From NCBI GenBank assembly GCA_016280395.1, contig JAEEGQ010000008.1, positions 24,979 through 88,978 of the forward strand: a stretch of DNA of 64,000 nt, in the 5' to 3' direction. Source of the stretch: Lachnospiraceae bacterium (lineage in GTDB: Bacteria > Bacillota > Clostridia > Lachnospirales > Lachnospiraceae). Shown one piece after another: positions 54,184 through 62,465 of the stretch. A program made the translations under genes and the position numbers. The stretch's first letter is position 1. The number at the start of each line of letters is the position of its first letter. The notes below the pieces were generated by a model. That model ran no database searches. It was not told the DNA's origin and saw only the letters and a list, made by a program, of their open reading frames with translations.

Positions 54184-55290
54184 TTTTAACATTTCGGCGA
54201 CTTTATTGTAATCGAAGCAGTTGGCGGCTTCGATGGCGGTCTTGAGGCGGGCTTTCCGGTCGGGGTCGGTAGCTGCGGATTGCAGTGTTTTCAGGCCTTC
54301 TTTTACGGCGTCGATATCGAAGAGCCTGACGCGCTCAAGTGTGCGCTCCCAAAGTGAACGGAACATTTCGGGGTCCATGTCGATATGGGCCGTTTCATCG
54401 GCAAGGTCGAAGGATGCGTCATAGTCGCGGATGATCTGCGAAAGAAGCTCTCCTGCGCCATAGAGCTCCTCGGCGTAGTCGGCAAGCCCGCTAAGGGTAA
54501 CAGATCCTTCGGCGTCTTTTACAAGCTGTTCATATTCCGCAGAAGACTTCGAAAGGGCATCAAGGCCGATGCTTGCGCAGATCCCCTTCATGCTGTGGAC
54601 CGTGACGCGAAAATCCTTTGCGGAATCGGCGTCAGCCACCACGGCATCATTCGAGCGGCTGCAGAAATCATTTACGGAAGCTGCACCCGATTTCATGCTC
54701 TCGAGGGCTGCGCGGAGCACGTTCAGGTAGCTCTCTTCGCTGCCGGCGGAGTAGCGCAGGCCGGTGGCGTAGTCAAGCTCCGGGAAGCGCGAAAGATATT
54801 CTTCGAGCCTCGTCTTTTTTTCGGGCGCCGCCGGTATCTCCACAGCGTCGAGCTGTGAAAGATCGGCTATTACCCTGTCCTTTTCCACGAATTTTTCGTC
54901 AGGGAGATATTTTAAGAGCAGGCGGGTAAGCTCAATGTTATCCAGGGGTTTTACGAGAACGTCGGACACAGCCACATCCTTAAACTCCGCAAGGACAGAT
55001 TCCGGATCGTTGGCGGTATATGCGACGATGGGCAGTCCCGTGCCTTTGAACGCGCGGATGCGCCTTGCCGTCTCGTGCCCGTCCATTTCGGGCATGATGC
55101 AGTCAAGGATCACAAGATCCGCGAAGAAATCGTCCGATGAAAGCTTGTCGATCGCTGCGGCCCCGCTCCCCGCCACGGAAACGTTGATCCCGTAGCTTTC
55201 AAGCGTAGATTTTGCGATCATGAGGTTGACGTCGTTGTCGTCAACCACCAGAACGTTTGTATTTATGGTCTTTGCGATTATTCTCTGCAT
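54181..55290 (-). CDS. Receiver-HPt phosphorelay protein
   Basis: 369 residues. N-terminal receiver: VVDDNDVN pocket, phosphoacceptor D63 (VILDCIMPEMDG), T92, K114 (VKPLD). A linker leads to an HPt-like helical domain with HSMKGICASIG, phosphorylatable H232. There is no kinase or output domain, so it looks like an intermediate that passes phosphate between other proteins. It stands alone, with no histidine kinase or output regulator within 10 kb. ATG 55290. The stop codon lies in the arm of repeat E. Confidence 0.88.
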   Translation of the reverse strand: MQRIIAKTINTNVLVVDDNDVNLMIAKSTLESYGINVSVAGSGAAAIDKLSSDDFFADLVILDCIMPEMDGHETARRIRAFKGTGLPIVAYTANDPESVLAEFKDVAVSDVLVKPLDNIELTRLLLKYLPDEKFVEKDRVIADLSQLDAVEIPAAPEKKTRLEEYLSRFPELDYATGLRYSAGSEESYLNVLRAALESMKSGAASVNDFCSRSNDAVVADADSAKDFRVTVHSMKGICASIGLDALSKSSAEYEQLVKDAEGSVTLSGLADYAEELYGAGELLSQIIRDYDASFDLADETAHIDMDPEMFRSLWERTLERVRLFDIDAVKEGLKTLQSAATDPDRKARLKTAIEAANCFDYNKVAEMLK

Positions 55291-55575
55291 TTTTCCCTCA
55301 CGTTTATGTTGTTATGCCGGTTTCCCGGCGCCGTCCGCTGTTTCCTTCGCCAGTTTTTGCGGCCCCGTTTTTTGTGATAATCATAATATCCGAAATGTCT
55401 TTTGGCAAGAGTTTTTTTGCGCTTGTTTGCCTTTACTTTACACCTGTGCTATGGTAAAATCTTCATTGTAGTGCCGATTGCGGCTTTTCCCTGATAATCC
55501 GGTGTTTACGGCGGAAAAGTCCTGCAGGCCGGGGCAGGGCACTGCAAAACGTCTACCCGGTGAGAAAGGATCCAG

Positions 55576-57594
55576 ATGGAGTTTATCAAAGAAAAGGGCG
55601 CGCTTGTCGCAAGGAGACAGGGCGAAACGCTTAAGATCGAGGCATACGGGCCCGATGCGCTTCGTGTCCGCGCAACCATGAATACCGGTTTTACCGGCAA
55701 TCAGTGGGCTCTTACCGAAGAATGCGGGAAAACAGAACCCGAAGTTGAAGTGTTTGACAAGGTCATCACGCACTGGGACGGGACTTCACATACCGAGCCT
55801 GCGGCAAAGATCACAAACGGCCGTATCAGCGCCGAAGTCAACCATGCGGGTGTCATCACCTTCTTTAAGGACGGAAACAAGATCCTCCGCGAGTACTACA
55901 GGAGCTACGGCGGAACGATCTCCAAGAGCAGCAGCTGCCTAAAGATCGTGAACCGTGAATGGAAGGGCATAATCGGCGGGAGCGACTACTCGCTTTCCCT
56001 GAAATTCGAGAGCAACGACGGCGAAAAGATCTACGGAATGGGCCAGTACCAGCAGCCCTACATGAACCTTAAGGGTAGCATCCTCGAGCTTGCGCAGCGC
56101 AACTCCCAGATCACGGTGCCGTTCATGGTATCGTCGCTCGGTTATGGCCTCCTCTGGAACAATCCGGCTGTCGGGAGCGTGACCTTCGGACAGAACTACA
56201 CGGAATGGATCTCAAGATCCGTTAAAGACATGGATTACTGGATCGTTGCGGGCGACGGCCCCAAAGACATCCTTTGCAAATATACAGCCGTTACGGGCCG
56301 CGCCCCGAAATTCCCCGAGGACCGCATGGGCCTGTGGCAGTGCAAACTCCGCTACCGCACACAGCAGGAAGTGCTTGAAGTGGCGCATGCCTACGAGAAA
56401 GAGGGCATCAAGATAGACCAGATCGTCATCGACTTCTTCCACTGGACCGTGCAGGGCGACTGGAAGTTCGACAAGACCTACTGGCCGGATCCGAAGGCTA
56501 TGGTCGACGAGCTGCATTCGATGGGCATCAAGGTCATCGTTTCGGTATGGCCGTCGGTTGACCGCAGGAGCGAGAATTTCTATCCGATGATGGAAAAGGG
56601 CCTCCTTATCCGCACGGAGCGCGGCGCAGCACAGACCTACGATTACCAGGGCGACTGCGTGGAGATCGACCCGTTCAACCCCGAAGCACGCGAGTATGTC
56701 TGGGAAGTATGCAAGCGCAATTATTATGATCTTGGCATAGATGCCTTCTGGCTTGACAATTCCGAGCCGGACTACGGCGTTTATGATTTCGACCACTACA
56801 GATACCAGGCCGGTCCGGCTCTGCAGGTGAGCAATATGTATCCGCAGATGTACAGCCGTGTGTTCTTTGACAAGATGAAGGACAACGGCCCTGTTGTGAA
56901 CCTCCTTCGCTGCGCATGGGCCGGAAGCCAGAAATACGGCAATGTGGTATGGTCGGGCGATATCAGGAGCACCTTCGAGAGCTTCCGCGACCAGCTTTCC
57001 GCCGGGCTTAACATGGGCCTTGCGGGCATTTCATGGTGGACAACCGACATCGGCGGCTTCATGACTGATGATGTGAACGATCCCGCGTTCCGCGAACTCC
57101 TGATCCGCTGGTACCAGTTCGCCGTGTATTCCGCGATACTCCGCATGCACGGAGACCGCGGCCCGTACAACATTCCGGCGCTTGACGACAGGGACTGGGG
57201 CGGCGGCTACCTGCACACAGGCCAGCCCAACGAGCTCTGGAGCTACGGCGAGGATAATTACAAGATAATGCGCCATTACTACGACATCCGCATTTCCATG
57301 CACGATTACATAAAGCAGCTGTTCGACGAGGCTTCCGAAAACGGTTCGCCGCTTATCCGCACGATGTTCTACGAATTCCCGGATGACGAAAAGTGCTGGG
57401 AGCTTGAGGATCAGTACATGTTCGGCGAAAAATACCTTGTTGCGCCCATATTTGCGCTCGGACAGCGCGAACGCAGTGTTTACCTGCCTTGCGGCAAGTG
57501 GAAGCTGACATCCGACGGTACGGAATATGAAGGCGGGCAGACAGTGACTGTTGCGGCTCCGCTCGAGTACATGCCGGTATTTGAGAAAATGTGA
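55576..57594 (+). CDS. GH31 alpha-glycosidase (alpha-xylosidase type)
   Basis: 672 residues of glycoside hydrolase family 31. Catalytic nucleophile D394 in WLDNSEPD; acid/base D462 in WSGDIRSTF. Other family marks: GMGQYQQPYMNL, RMGLWQCKLRY, ADIGGF-like TTDIGGF and MHGDRGPYN. No signal peptide, so it acts in the cytoplasm on imported oligosaccharides; the RCAWAGSQ segment fits alpha-xylosidase or sulfoquinovosidase-like members but does not decide between them. GAGAAAGGA precedes ATG 55576. The 285-nt gap before it holds no clear promoter. No sugar transporter is adjacent. Confidence 0.93.
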   Translation: MEFIKEKGALVARRQGETLKIEAYGPDALRVRATMNTGFTGNQWALTEECGKTEPEVEVFDKVITHWDGTSHTEPAAKITNGRISAEVNHAGVITFFKDGNKILREYYRSYGGTISKSSSCLKIVNREWKGIIGGSDYSLSLKFESNDGEKIYGMGQYQQPYMNLKGSILELAQRNSQITVPFMVSSLGYGLLWNNPAVGSVTFGQNYTEWISRSVKDMDYWIVAGDGPKDILCKYTAVTGRAPKFPEDRMGLWQCKLRYRTQQEVLEVAHAYEKEGIKIDQIVIDFFHWTVQGDWKFDKTYWPDPKAMVDELHSMGIKVIVSVWPSVDRRSENFYPMMEKGLLIRTERGAAQTYDYQGDCVEIDPFNPEAREYVWEVCKRNYYDLGIDAFWLDNSEPDYGVYDFDHYRYQAGPALQVSNMYPQMYSRVFFDKMKDNGPVVNLLRCAWAGSQKYGNVVWSGDIRSTFESFRDQLSAGLNMGLAGISWWTTDIGGFMTDDVNDPAFRELLIRWYQFAVYSAILRMHGDRGPYNIPALDDRDWGGGYLHTGQPNELWSYGEDNYKIMRHYYDIRISMHDYIKQLFDEASENGSPLIRTMFYEFPDDEKCWELEDQYMFGEKYLVAPIFALGQRERSVYLPCGKWKLTSDGTEYEGGQTVTVAAPLEYMPVFEKM

Positions 57595-57609
57595 GGGCGG
57601 CGCGGCCGG

Positions 57610-57730
57610 CACAGCCCCGGAACACGCCGGGCACTGCGGCGCCGGCCGCACAGCCTGCAACACGCCCGGGGCACAGCGACAGCGGGTACAACCCGAACAC
57701 AGCCCGGAACACGCCGGGGCACAGCGACGG
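57610..57730 (+). repeat. Imperfect tandem GC-rich repeat
   Basis: Three copies of a CACAGCC-N-GGAACACGCC-GGGGCAC type unit (about 57610, 57649 and 57698), each able to fold as CCCGG/CCGGG. The last two also share AGCGAC. Non-coding spacer after the GH31 gene. Confidence 0.6.
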
Positions 57731-57775
57731 AAAGTTCAAGGACATAGTGAAGTAACATAGCGAAGGGAGATCACC

Positions 57776-58666
57776 ATGGATAACGAAAACATCAATGTAC
57801 AAGACACCAAACCGCAGCTTTCCTACGGATTTGCGGTAGCAATGATCCTGTTTTTCCTGCTGCCGGTGGTAGGGCTTATCGTGAGCATCGTCATGATGCT
57901 CGCAAACGGGAAGAACAAATCTAAACGCAACCTTGCGGGCGCCTGCCTTACCTGGAGCGTTGTCGGGCTCATAGTCTTTGGTGTTGCCACCTATTTCATC
58001 ATTGGCGAGATAAAGAAATACGACGGATATCTCCATGAGTATCTCGGCGATTACGGGAAAACAACGGATCTGGTGGCTGACATCATGAACGAGGATGTGG
58101 ACGCGGTCATGAAGAAGGTAGACGTAGAGCGTCTTGCCGAGAAGATAGACCTTGAGGGCATCCTTAAGGATGTGGATCTTTCCGAACTCATCAGCAAGCT
58201 TAACCTTGGCGATGTCATGAAGGATGTCGACTGGAAGGAAATCCTTAAAGATGTTGACATGAACGATCTTCTTGCAGAGATCGACCTTAACGAACTGTTA
58301 AAGGAGGTCGACACCAAGGAACTGCTGGCGCAGATAGACTTGAACGAGCTCCTTAAGGATGTGGATACGAAGGAGCTGCTTGACGCAGTGGATCTTGACG
58401 CGATCCTGGCAGAAGTTGATATGAACGACTATATCGACAAGATCGATATCTCGAAGATCGATGCTTCTAAACTGGACATCTCCAAGATCGATGCTTCTAA
58501 ACTGGACATTTCCAAGATAGATGCTTCAAAACTCGATCTTTCAAAGCTTGATCTGTCCAAGGCGGACCTGTCCGTTCTGGATTTCAAGAAGATCGACTGG
58601 TCCAAGTTTACGGATCAGGAGCTTAAAGACCTTTACAACAACATGCCGGTTAACAGGATCAAATGA
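57776..58666 (+). CDS. Membrane protein with Asp-rich repeat tail
   Basis: 296 residues. Two membrane segments (about 15-42 and 49-75), then an outer tail made of repeats: first an 18-residue type (DLNELLKEVDTKELLAQI and variants, about 130-210), then a 5-residue type K-[IL]-D-[AIL]-S repeated about ten times (220-275). The pentad part resembles a pentapeptide-repeat solenoid in period but not in the classic A(D/N)Lxx wording; the longer units look like amphipathic helices. AAGGGAG precedes ATG 57776. Function unknown; a surface spacer or scaffold is plausible. Confidence 0.8.
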   Translation: MDNENINVQDTKPQLSYGFAVAMILFFLLPVVGLIVSIVMMLANGKNKSKRNLAGACLTWSVVGLIVFGVATYFIIGEIKKYDGYLHEYLGDYGKTTDLVADIMNEDVDAVMKKVDVERLAEKIDLEGILKDVDLSELISKLNLGDVMKDVDWKEILKDVDMNDLLAEIDLNELLKEVDTKELLAQIDLNELLKDVDTKELLDAVDLDAILAEVDMNDYIDKIDISKIDASKLDISKIDASKLDISKIDASKLDLSKLDLSKADLSVLDFKKIDWSKFTDQELKDLYNNMPVNRIK

Positions 58667-58737
58667 GCAAAATCATAATATCCGGCATATATATCGTAAT
58701 CCTGTACCTTCTTCTTTTTTCTGCAGGTAGTATAATC

Positions 58738-58769
58738 AAACGAGGCGGTAGGCATATCGCCTCGTTTTT
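58738..58769 (+). terminator. Rho-independent terminator
   Basis: AAACGAGGCG (58738-58747) pairs with CGCCTCGTTT (58758-58767), tail TTG. A TATAAT at 58731-58736 stands directly before it, so the same hairpin may instead begin the next transcript. Confidence 0.75.
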
Positions 58770-58871
58770 GTTGTTTGCCCGCCATGGGCGGATGCCTTGG
58801 CTTAAGCTTGTTTGTACGTCAGGGACTGAGCGATCGGGCATCGAGTATTAACGAAGCAGAAAGGAAAACAC

Positions 58872-61004
58872 ATGAAAAAGAAAACTTTGAAGCAGCTGCT
58901 GGCTCTGTGCCTGTGTCTGTGCCTTCTTGCCGGGCTTGCTGCCTGTGGTAACAGGCCAGATGATGATAACGGCGGCAAGAAAAAGCCGACTTCCTCCGCA
59001 AACCCGACGGAACCCGGTGATGACCCGTTTAATCCCGGAAACCAGGACGACCCGTTTCAATGGGGCCATAACGATCCCGGGAACAATGACGATCCGGGAC
59101 ACGGCAGCGATCCCGGCGGACAGGATGATCCGGGCCATAACGATCCCGGTGGAAATGATGTTCCGGTTGGAAATGTCAAAGTGAACATATACAGGATCGG
59201 TGACGACAAGATCGCTGTCCTTGCAACAGGCAAGGAGATTGTGAAAAACACCAATGACGTGGCACTGCTCCTTGATATAGCGACACCGGACGCAATGCCC
59301 GATATTGAAAACGAAGTCATTGTCCAGATAGGCACTTACGGTGCTGTCAGTGTAGTAAAGAAGGAAAGCGAACATTCCTACAGCCAAGCTCCAATCATGG
59401 ATCTTGGCGGCTTTCAGGGGACTACCTTCATCAGCTACGACGGATCCGCATACATGGAGCTTTCCAAACCCGGCCTTTGGAACGAGATCCCCCCGTTCAA
59501 AGAGGAATACAGACTTACTGACCAAAGCGGACAGCTGTACGCGACAGGCAAGACCGCGGATGTGTTTAAGACTCTTGATGAGGAAGGCTACGCATCCCTG
59601 AAGGAAGGCATCTATTCGTCTTACAAATCGGAGAAAGCAGCACATTCCGAATGGAATGGGGAATGGATGGGATCCGATTACAACACGGGAAAGGGTGTTT
59701 ACATGAAGGCAGAAGTGCTTTCCGGGGGACTTATCCATGTCGAAGGCATTTCGGGCGGTTACACTTTTGATCTTTATCTCGAGGAGAGGGACTTCGAAAA
59801 GACTGACGGATATATATCGGGAAGTGCCGAACTCTGTAATGAACTTTATCCCGAGATGTATAATGAGGATATTTCCATAAGGTATTCGGGATCGGGAAAA
59901 GACGACGGCGGCAGATCTTACAAGAGTATCGATATTTCTTACAACCTCATGACCAAGGACCGTTCGCTCATATACTCTGTTTACGTAAGCGCAGAACCCT
60001 GGCATGGATGGCATACTGCCCCTGATGACTATGAAGACAAGGATCAGTTCGGAGCGATCGAGGGAAAGAAGGATGCGGGAGATGCCGAATTCTTCACACC
60101 TGCCACGGATGATTATCTGATCTGGTATTATCACACGCCGAACGCTAAAACGTACTATACGGACGATCCTGACAGGCAGTTTGGGTACAAAGACAGTGCG
60201 AGGCTTTATGCCTTCAATGTAAACGGAGTTATGGTCCGGGAGGTCGACAAATACATCTTTGAGACAGAAGACGATGCAAAGGCGGCCTGTGACGCAAAGA
60301 ACAGGAACAAAGCTTCATATGATGTAAAAGTCTACACGTATAAGGGAAATTGTCTATACGTGACGTTTGACCCTGCGGACGATACCAACGGTTTTAATAT
60401 CAACATCAGCAGATACGACAGGTTTATGACTTTCGGAGGATATCTTGGGAAACATTACTATGTGATGTCTGACTGGGAAGGGAGTTACGAATACGTTTAT
60501 TTCAGCAAGCCTTATACGGAAAATGAGATAGAAGTTTCTCCGGAAGCGCTTCTTTTCTGGAAAGAAAAGAACTTTATCTGTGAAGCAAAGGATAATGATG
60601 TATATTATCTGAGAGCAAGTGTTGATGGTATTTACGCATATTTTGAGATCGAAACGCACAAGGATGATGATGGTCTTGAGGGATACAAACTGAAGCGCTG
60701 CTCACCGAGTGCGATACGTTTCCACGGAAACAGGGCAGAGGATATCGGCATCTGGCAGCCCTATGAATATGATGACAACGGGAAAAGGATAGGCGTTTAC
60801 TGGATCGTTATCAACAATTACGAGTTCACCGATGACGAGGTGGTCCTTACACAGCATGCCTTTGCTTTTGATGATCCGCGAACTGAGGCGGTCACACTTG
60901 ATAATTACCGCGAACTTACGGGATCGTCGGGCGAAAAACCGTACACGCAGTACGAAACGGGCACATATTCCTTTAAGATCACGAAAAAAGGGGAGGATCA
61001 GTGA
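58872..61004 (+). CDS. Large lipoprotein with Asp/Pro/Gly linker
   Basis: 710 residues. Signal peptide with lipobox LAAC, Cys25. Residues about 28-100 are a D-P-G-N-rich linker with HNDPG-type repeats that could bind divalent metal and span the wall. The remaining 600 residues hold several beta-rich segments (YAYFEIETHKDDDG; WNGEWMGSDYNTGKG) without a recognised family or catalytic set. AAGGAAA precedes ATG 58872. Two strong hairpins follow its stop at 61167 and 61207. Confidence 0.75.
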   Translation: MKKKTLKQLLALCLCLCLLAGLAACGNRPDDDNGGKKKPTSSANPTEPGDDPFNPGNQDDPFQWGHNDPGNNDDPGHGSDPGGQDDPGHNDPGGNDVPVGNVKVNIYRIGDDKIAVLATGKEIVKNTNDVALLLDIATPDAMPDIENEVIVQIGTYGAVSVVKKESEHSYSQAPIMDLGGFQGTTFISYDGSAYMELSKPGLWNEIPPFKEEYRLTDQSGQLYATGKTADVFKTLDEEGYASLKEGIYSSYKSEKAAHSEWNGEWMGSDYNTGKGVYMKAEVLSGGLIHVEGISGGYTFDLYLEERDFEKTDGYISGSAELCNELYPEMYNEDISIRYSGSGKDDGGRSYKSIDISYNLMTKDRSLIYSVYVSAEPWHGWHTAPDDYEDKDQFGAIEGKKDAGDAEFFTPATDDYLIWYYHTPNAKTYYTDDPDRQFGYKDSARLYAFNVNGVMVREVDKYIFETEDDAKAACDAKNRNKASYDVKVYTYKGNCLYVTFDPADDTNGFNINISRYDRFMTFGGYLGKHYYVMSDWEGSYEYVYFSKPYTENEIEVSPEALLFWKEKNFICEAKDNDVYYLRASVDGIYAYFEIETHKDDDGLEGYKLKRCSPSAIRFHGNRAEDIGIWQPYEYDDNGKRIGVYWIVINNYEFTDDEVVLTQHAFAFDDPRTEAVTLDNYRELTGSSGEKPYTQYETGTYSFKITKKGEDQ

Positions 61005-61166
61005 GGCATAAAGAGGGTAATGATCAATTTCATGAAAAAAATTTCAATGTTAACAAATTGTTTAAAATTTCGACATGAGTTTTCAACATGTGAACAATAT
61101 AATGAAGCCATAAAATGAAACACGAAAATCCAATATTGCTTACAAGATAATTTTTTTCATAAATAG

Positions 61167-61195
61167 GCCCGGTAGTTCCTCCCCCTCTACCGGGC
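61167..61195 (+). terminator. Hairpin terminator 1 after the large lipoprotein
   Basis: GCCCGGTAG (61167-61175) pairs perfectly with CTACCGGGC (61187-61195), then TCTCCTCTTTT. About 160 nt of AT-rich DNA lies between the stop codon and this hairpin, with nothing recognised in it. Confidence 0.75.
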
Positions 61196-61206
61196 TCTCC
61201 TCTTTT

Positions 61207-61230
61207 AAACGCCGGATCCGGCGTTTTTTT
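61207..61230 (+). terminator. Terminator 2 after the large lipoprotein
   Basis: AAACGCCGGA (61207-61216) followed by its exact complement (61217-61226) and further T to 61230. Confidence 0.88.
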
Positions 61231-61243
61231 AATGAGCCGGCGG

Positions 61244-61332
61244 GGAGTCACCGGGGTCGTTTCTCCCTGACTCATTTTTCGATGGCCGGGGATGCCACTT
61301 GTGAGTCACCGGGAAACGACCCCGCTGACTCA
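61244..61332. repeat. TGAGTCA repeat, pair F/G
   Basis: F 61244-61274 (core GGGGTCGTTTCTC, first base G) and G 61302-61332 (core GGGAAACGACCCC), inverted to each other, 27 nt apart, just upstream of the upp promoter. Confidence 0.9.
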
Positions 61333-61344
61333 TTTTTGTTTCTA

Positions 61345-61373
61345 TTGACACACAGCCCCCTTTTTGCTATATT
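61345..61373 (+). promoter_or_regulatory. Promoter of upp
   Basis: Perfect TTGACA (61345-61350), 17-nt spacer, TATATT (61368-61373), 50 nt before the ATG. Confidence 0.9.
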
Positions 61374-61423
61374 TGAGAATTGAAGATGAACACTGAAATG
61401 TTCAGAAGAAAAGAGGGATAATC

Positions 61424-62053
61424 ATGTCAAAAGTTGTTGTTATGGACCACCCGCTGATCCAGCACAAGATCGGTATCATGAGAAAAAAGACCACTTCAAC
61501 CAAGGAATTCAGGGCACTTGTTTCAGAAGTTGCCGGCCTTATCTACTACGAGGCAAGCCGTAACCTGCCTCTTGCCGACAAGGTCGTTGAGACTCCGCTT
61601 ACGACTACGACAGTCAAGGAAATAGCGGGCAAGAAGCTTTGCGTAGTTCCTATCTTACGTGCCGGAATGCAGATGGCAGACGGCATCCTTGGCCTTACAC
61701 CAAACGCAAAGGTAGGCTTTATCGGCCTCTACCGCGATGAGACCACGCTCGAGCCCGTCGAGTACTTCTGCAAGCTCCCGAAGGATGCTTCGGAACGTCA
61801 GATCTTTGTAGTGGATCCGATGCTTGCAACAGGCGGTTCCGCATGCGCGGCCATCACGCTCCTTAAAAAGCGCGGCATCACGAAGCTCCGCTTCCTTTGC
61901 CTTATCGCCGCACCCGAGGGCGTTGAGCGCCTTAAGAAGGAGCATCCGGACATCGACATCTACATCGGTGCGCTTGATGAGAAACTGAATGAGAACGGCT
62001 ATATCCTTCCCGGTCTCGGAGATGCCGGCGACAGGATCTACGGAACAAAATGA
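61424..62053 (+). CDS. upp: Uracil phosphoribosyltransferase
   Basis: 209 residues, normal for Upp. Conserved blocks: [16 protein letters not shown] at the start, [25 protein letters not shown], the PRPP-binding [15 protein letters not shown] and [13 protein letters not shown] at the end. Makes UMP from uracil and PRPP in pyrimidine salvage. AGAGGG precedes ATG 61424. Monocistronic, between a strong promoter and a GAAA-capped terminator; no PyrR-type leader is seen. Confidence 0.98.
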   Translation: MSKVVVMDHPLIQHKIGIMRKKTTSTKEFRALVSEVAGLIYYEASRNLPLADKVVETPLTTTTVKEIAGKKLCVVPILRAGMQMADGILGLTPNAKVGFIGLYRDETTLEPVEYFCKLPKDASERQIFVVDPMLATGGSACAAITLLKKRGITKLRFLCLIAAPEGVERLKKEHPDIDIYIGALDEKLNENGYILPGLGDAGDRIYGTK

Positions 62054-62092
62054 TCCGGAAATAATGCTTGTTCACGGTACGATAAAAACCGT

Positions 62093-62122
62093 TACGGGGC
62101 GGAGAAATCCGCCCCTGTTTTA
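62093..62122 (+). terminator. upp terminator
   Basis: GGGGCGGA (62096-62103), GAAA tetraloop, TCCGCCCC (62108-62115), then TGTTTTA. Confidence 0.85.
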
Positions 62123-62157
62123 TGCGATGGGCGAATGCTGTGTCGCGAACCGGCACG

Positions 62158-62438
62158 GTGCACATGTGCAGGCGGGGTATGCGGGGTGACATGGTGCACT
62201 CGCATGGGCTGTATACGCGAGATGACATGGCGCACACGCATGGACTGTGTATGCGAGATGATACGGTGTACCATGCTGGCTGCGTATGCGGGATGACATG
62301 GCGCACACGCATGGACTGTGTACGGGAGATGACACAACGCCCCCCGCATGGACTGTATACGCGAGATGATATGGTGCACTCGCGCAGGCTGTGTATGCGA
62401 GCAGACACCGTGCACCCGCGCAGGTGGCAGCCCGCAAG
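62158..62438 (+). repeat. Degenerate 36-bp tandem repeat
   Basis: Eight units: starts at 62158, 62194, 62230, 62266, 62301, 62337, 62374 and a partial one at 62410; lengths 36, 36, 36, 35, 36, 37, 36. Consensus begins GTGCAC-CGCATGG-CTGT and continues TATGCGAGATGACATG. Each unit can fold as CGCAT/ATGCG. No conserved-repeat/unique-spacer division, so not CRISPR. No gene start is supported inside. Confidence 0.88.
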
Positions 62439-62465
62439 ATATATTTGGGATTAATGGAGGAAAAA

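Noticed and set aside
62158..62438. 36-bp periodicity suggesting a CRISPR array
   Set aside because: Similarity runs across the whole period; there is no split into constant repeats and unique spacers, units drift in sequence, and no cas gene is present.
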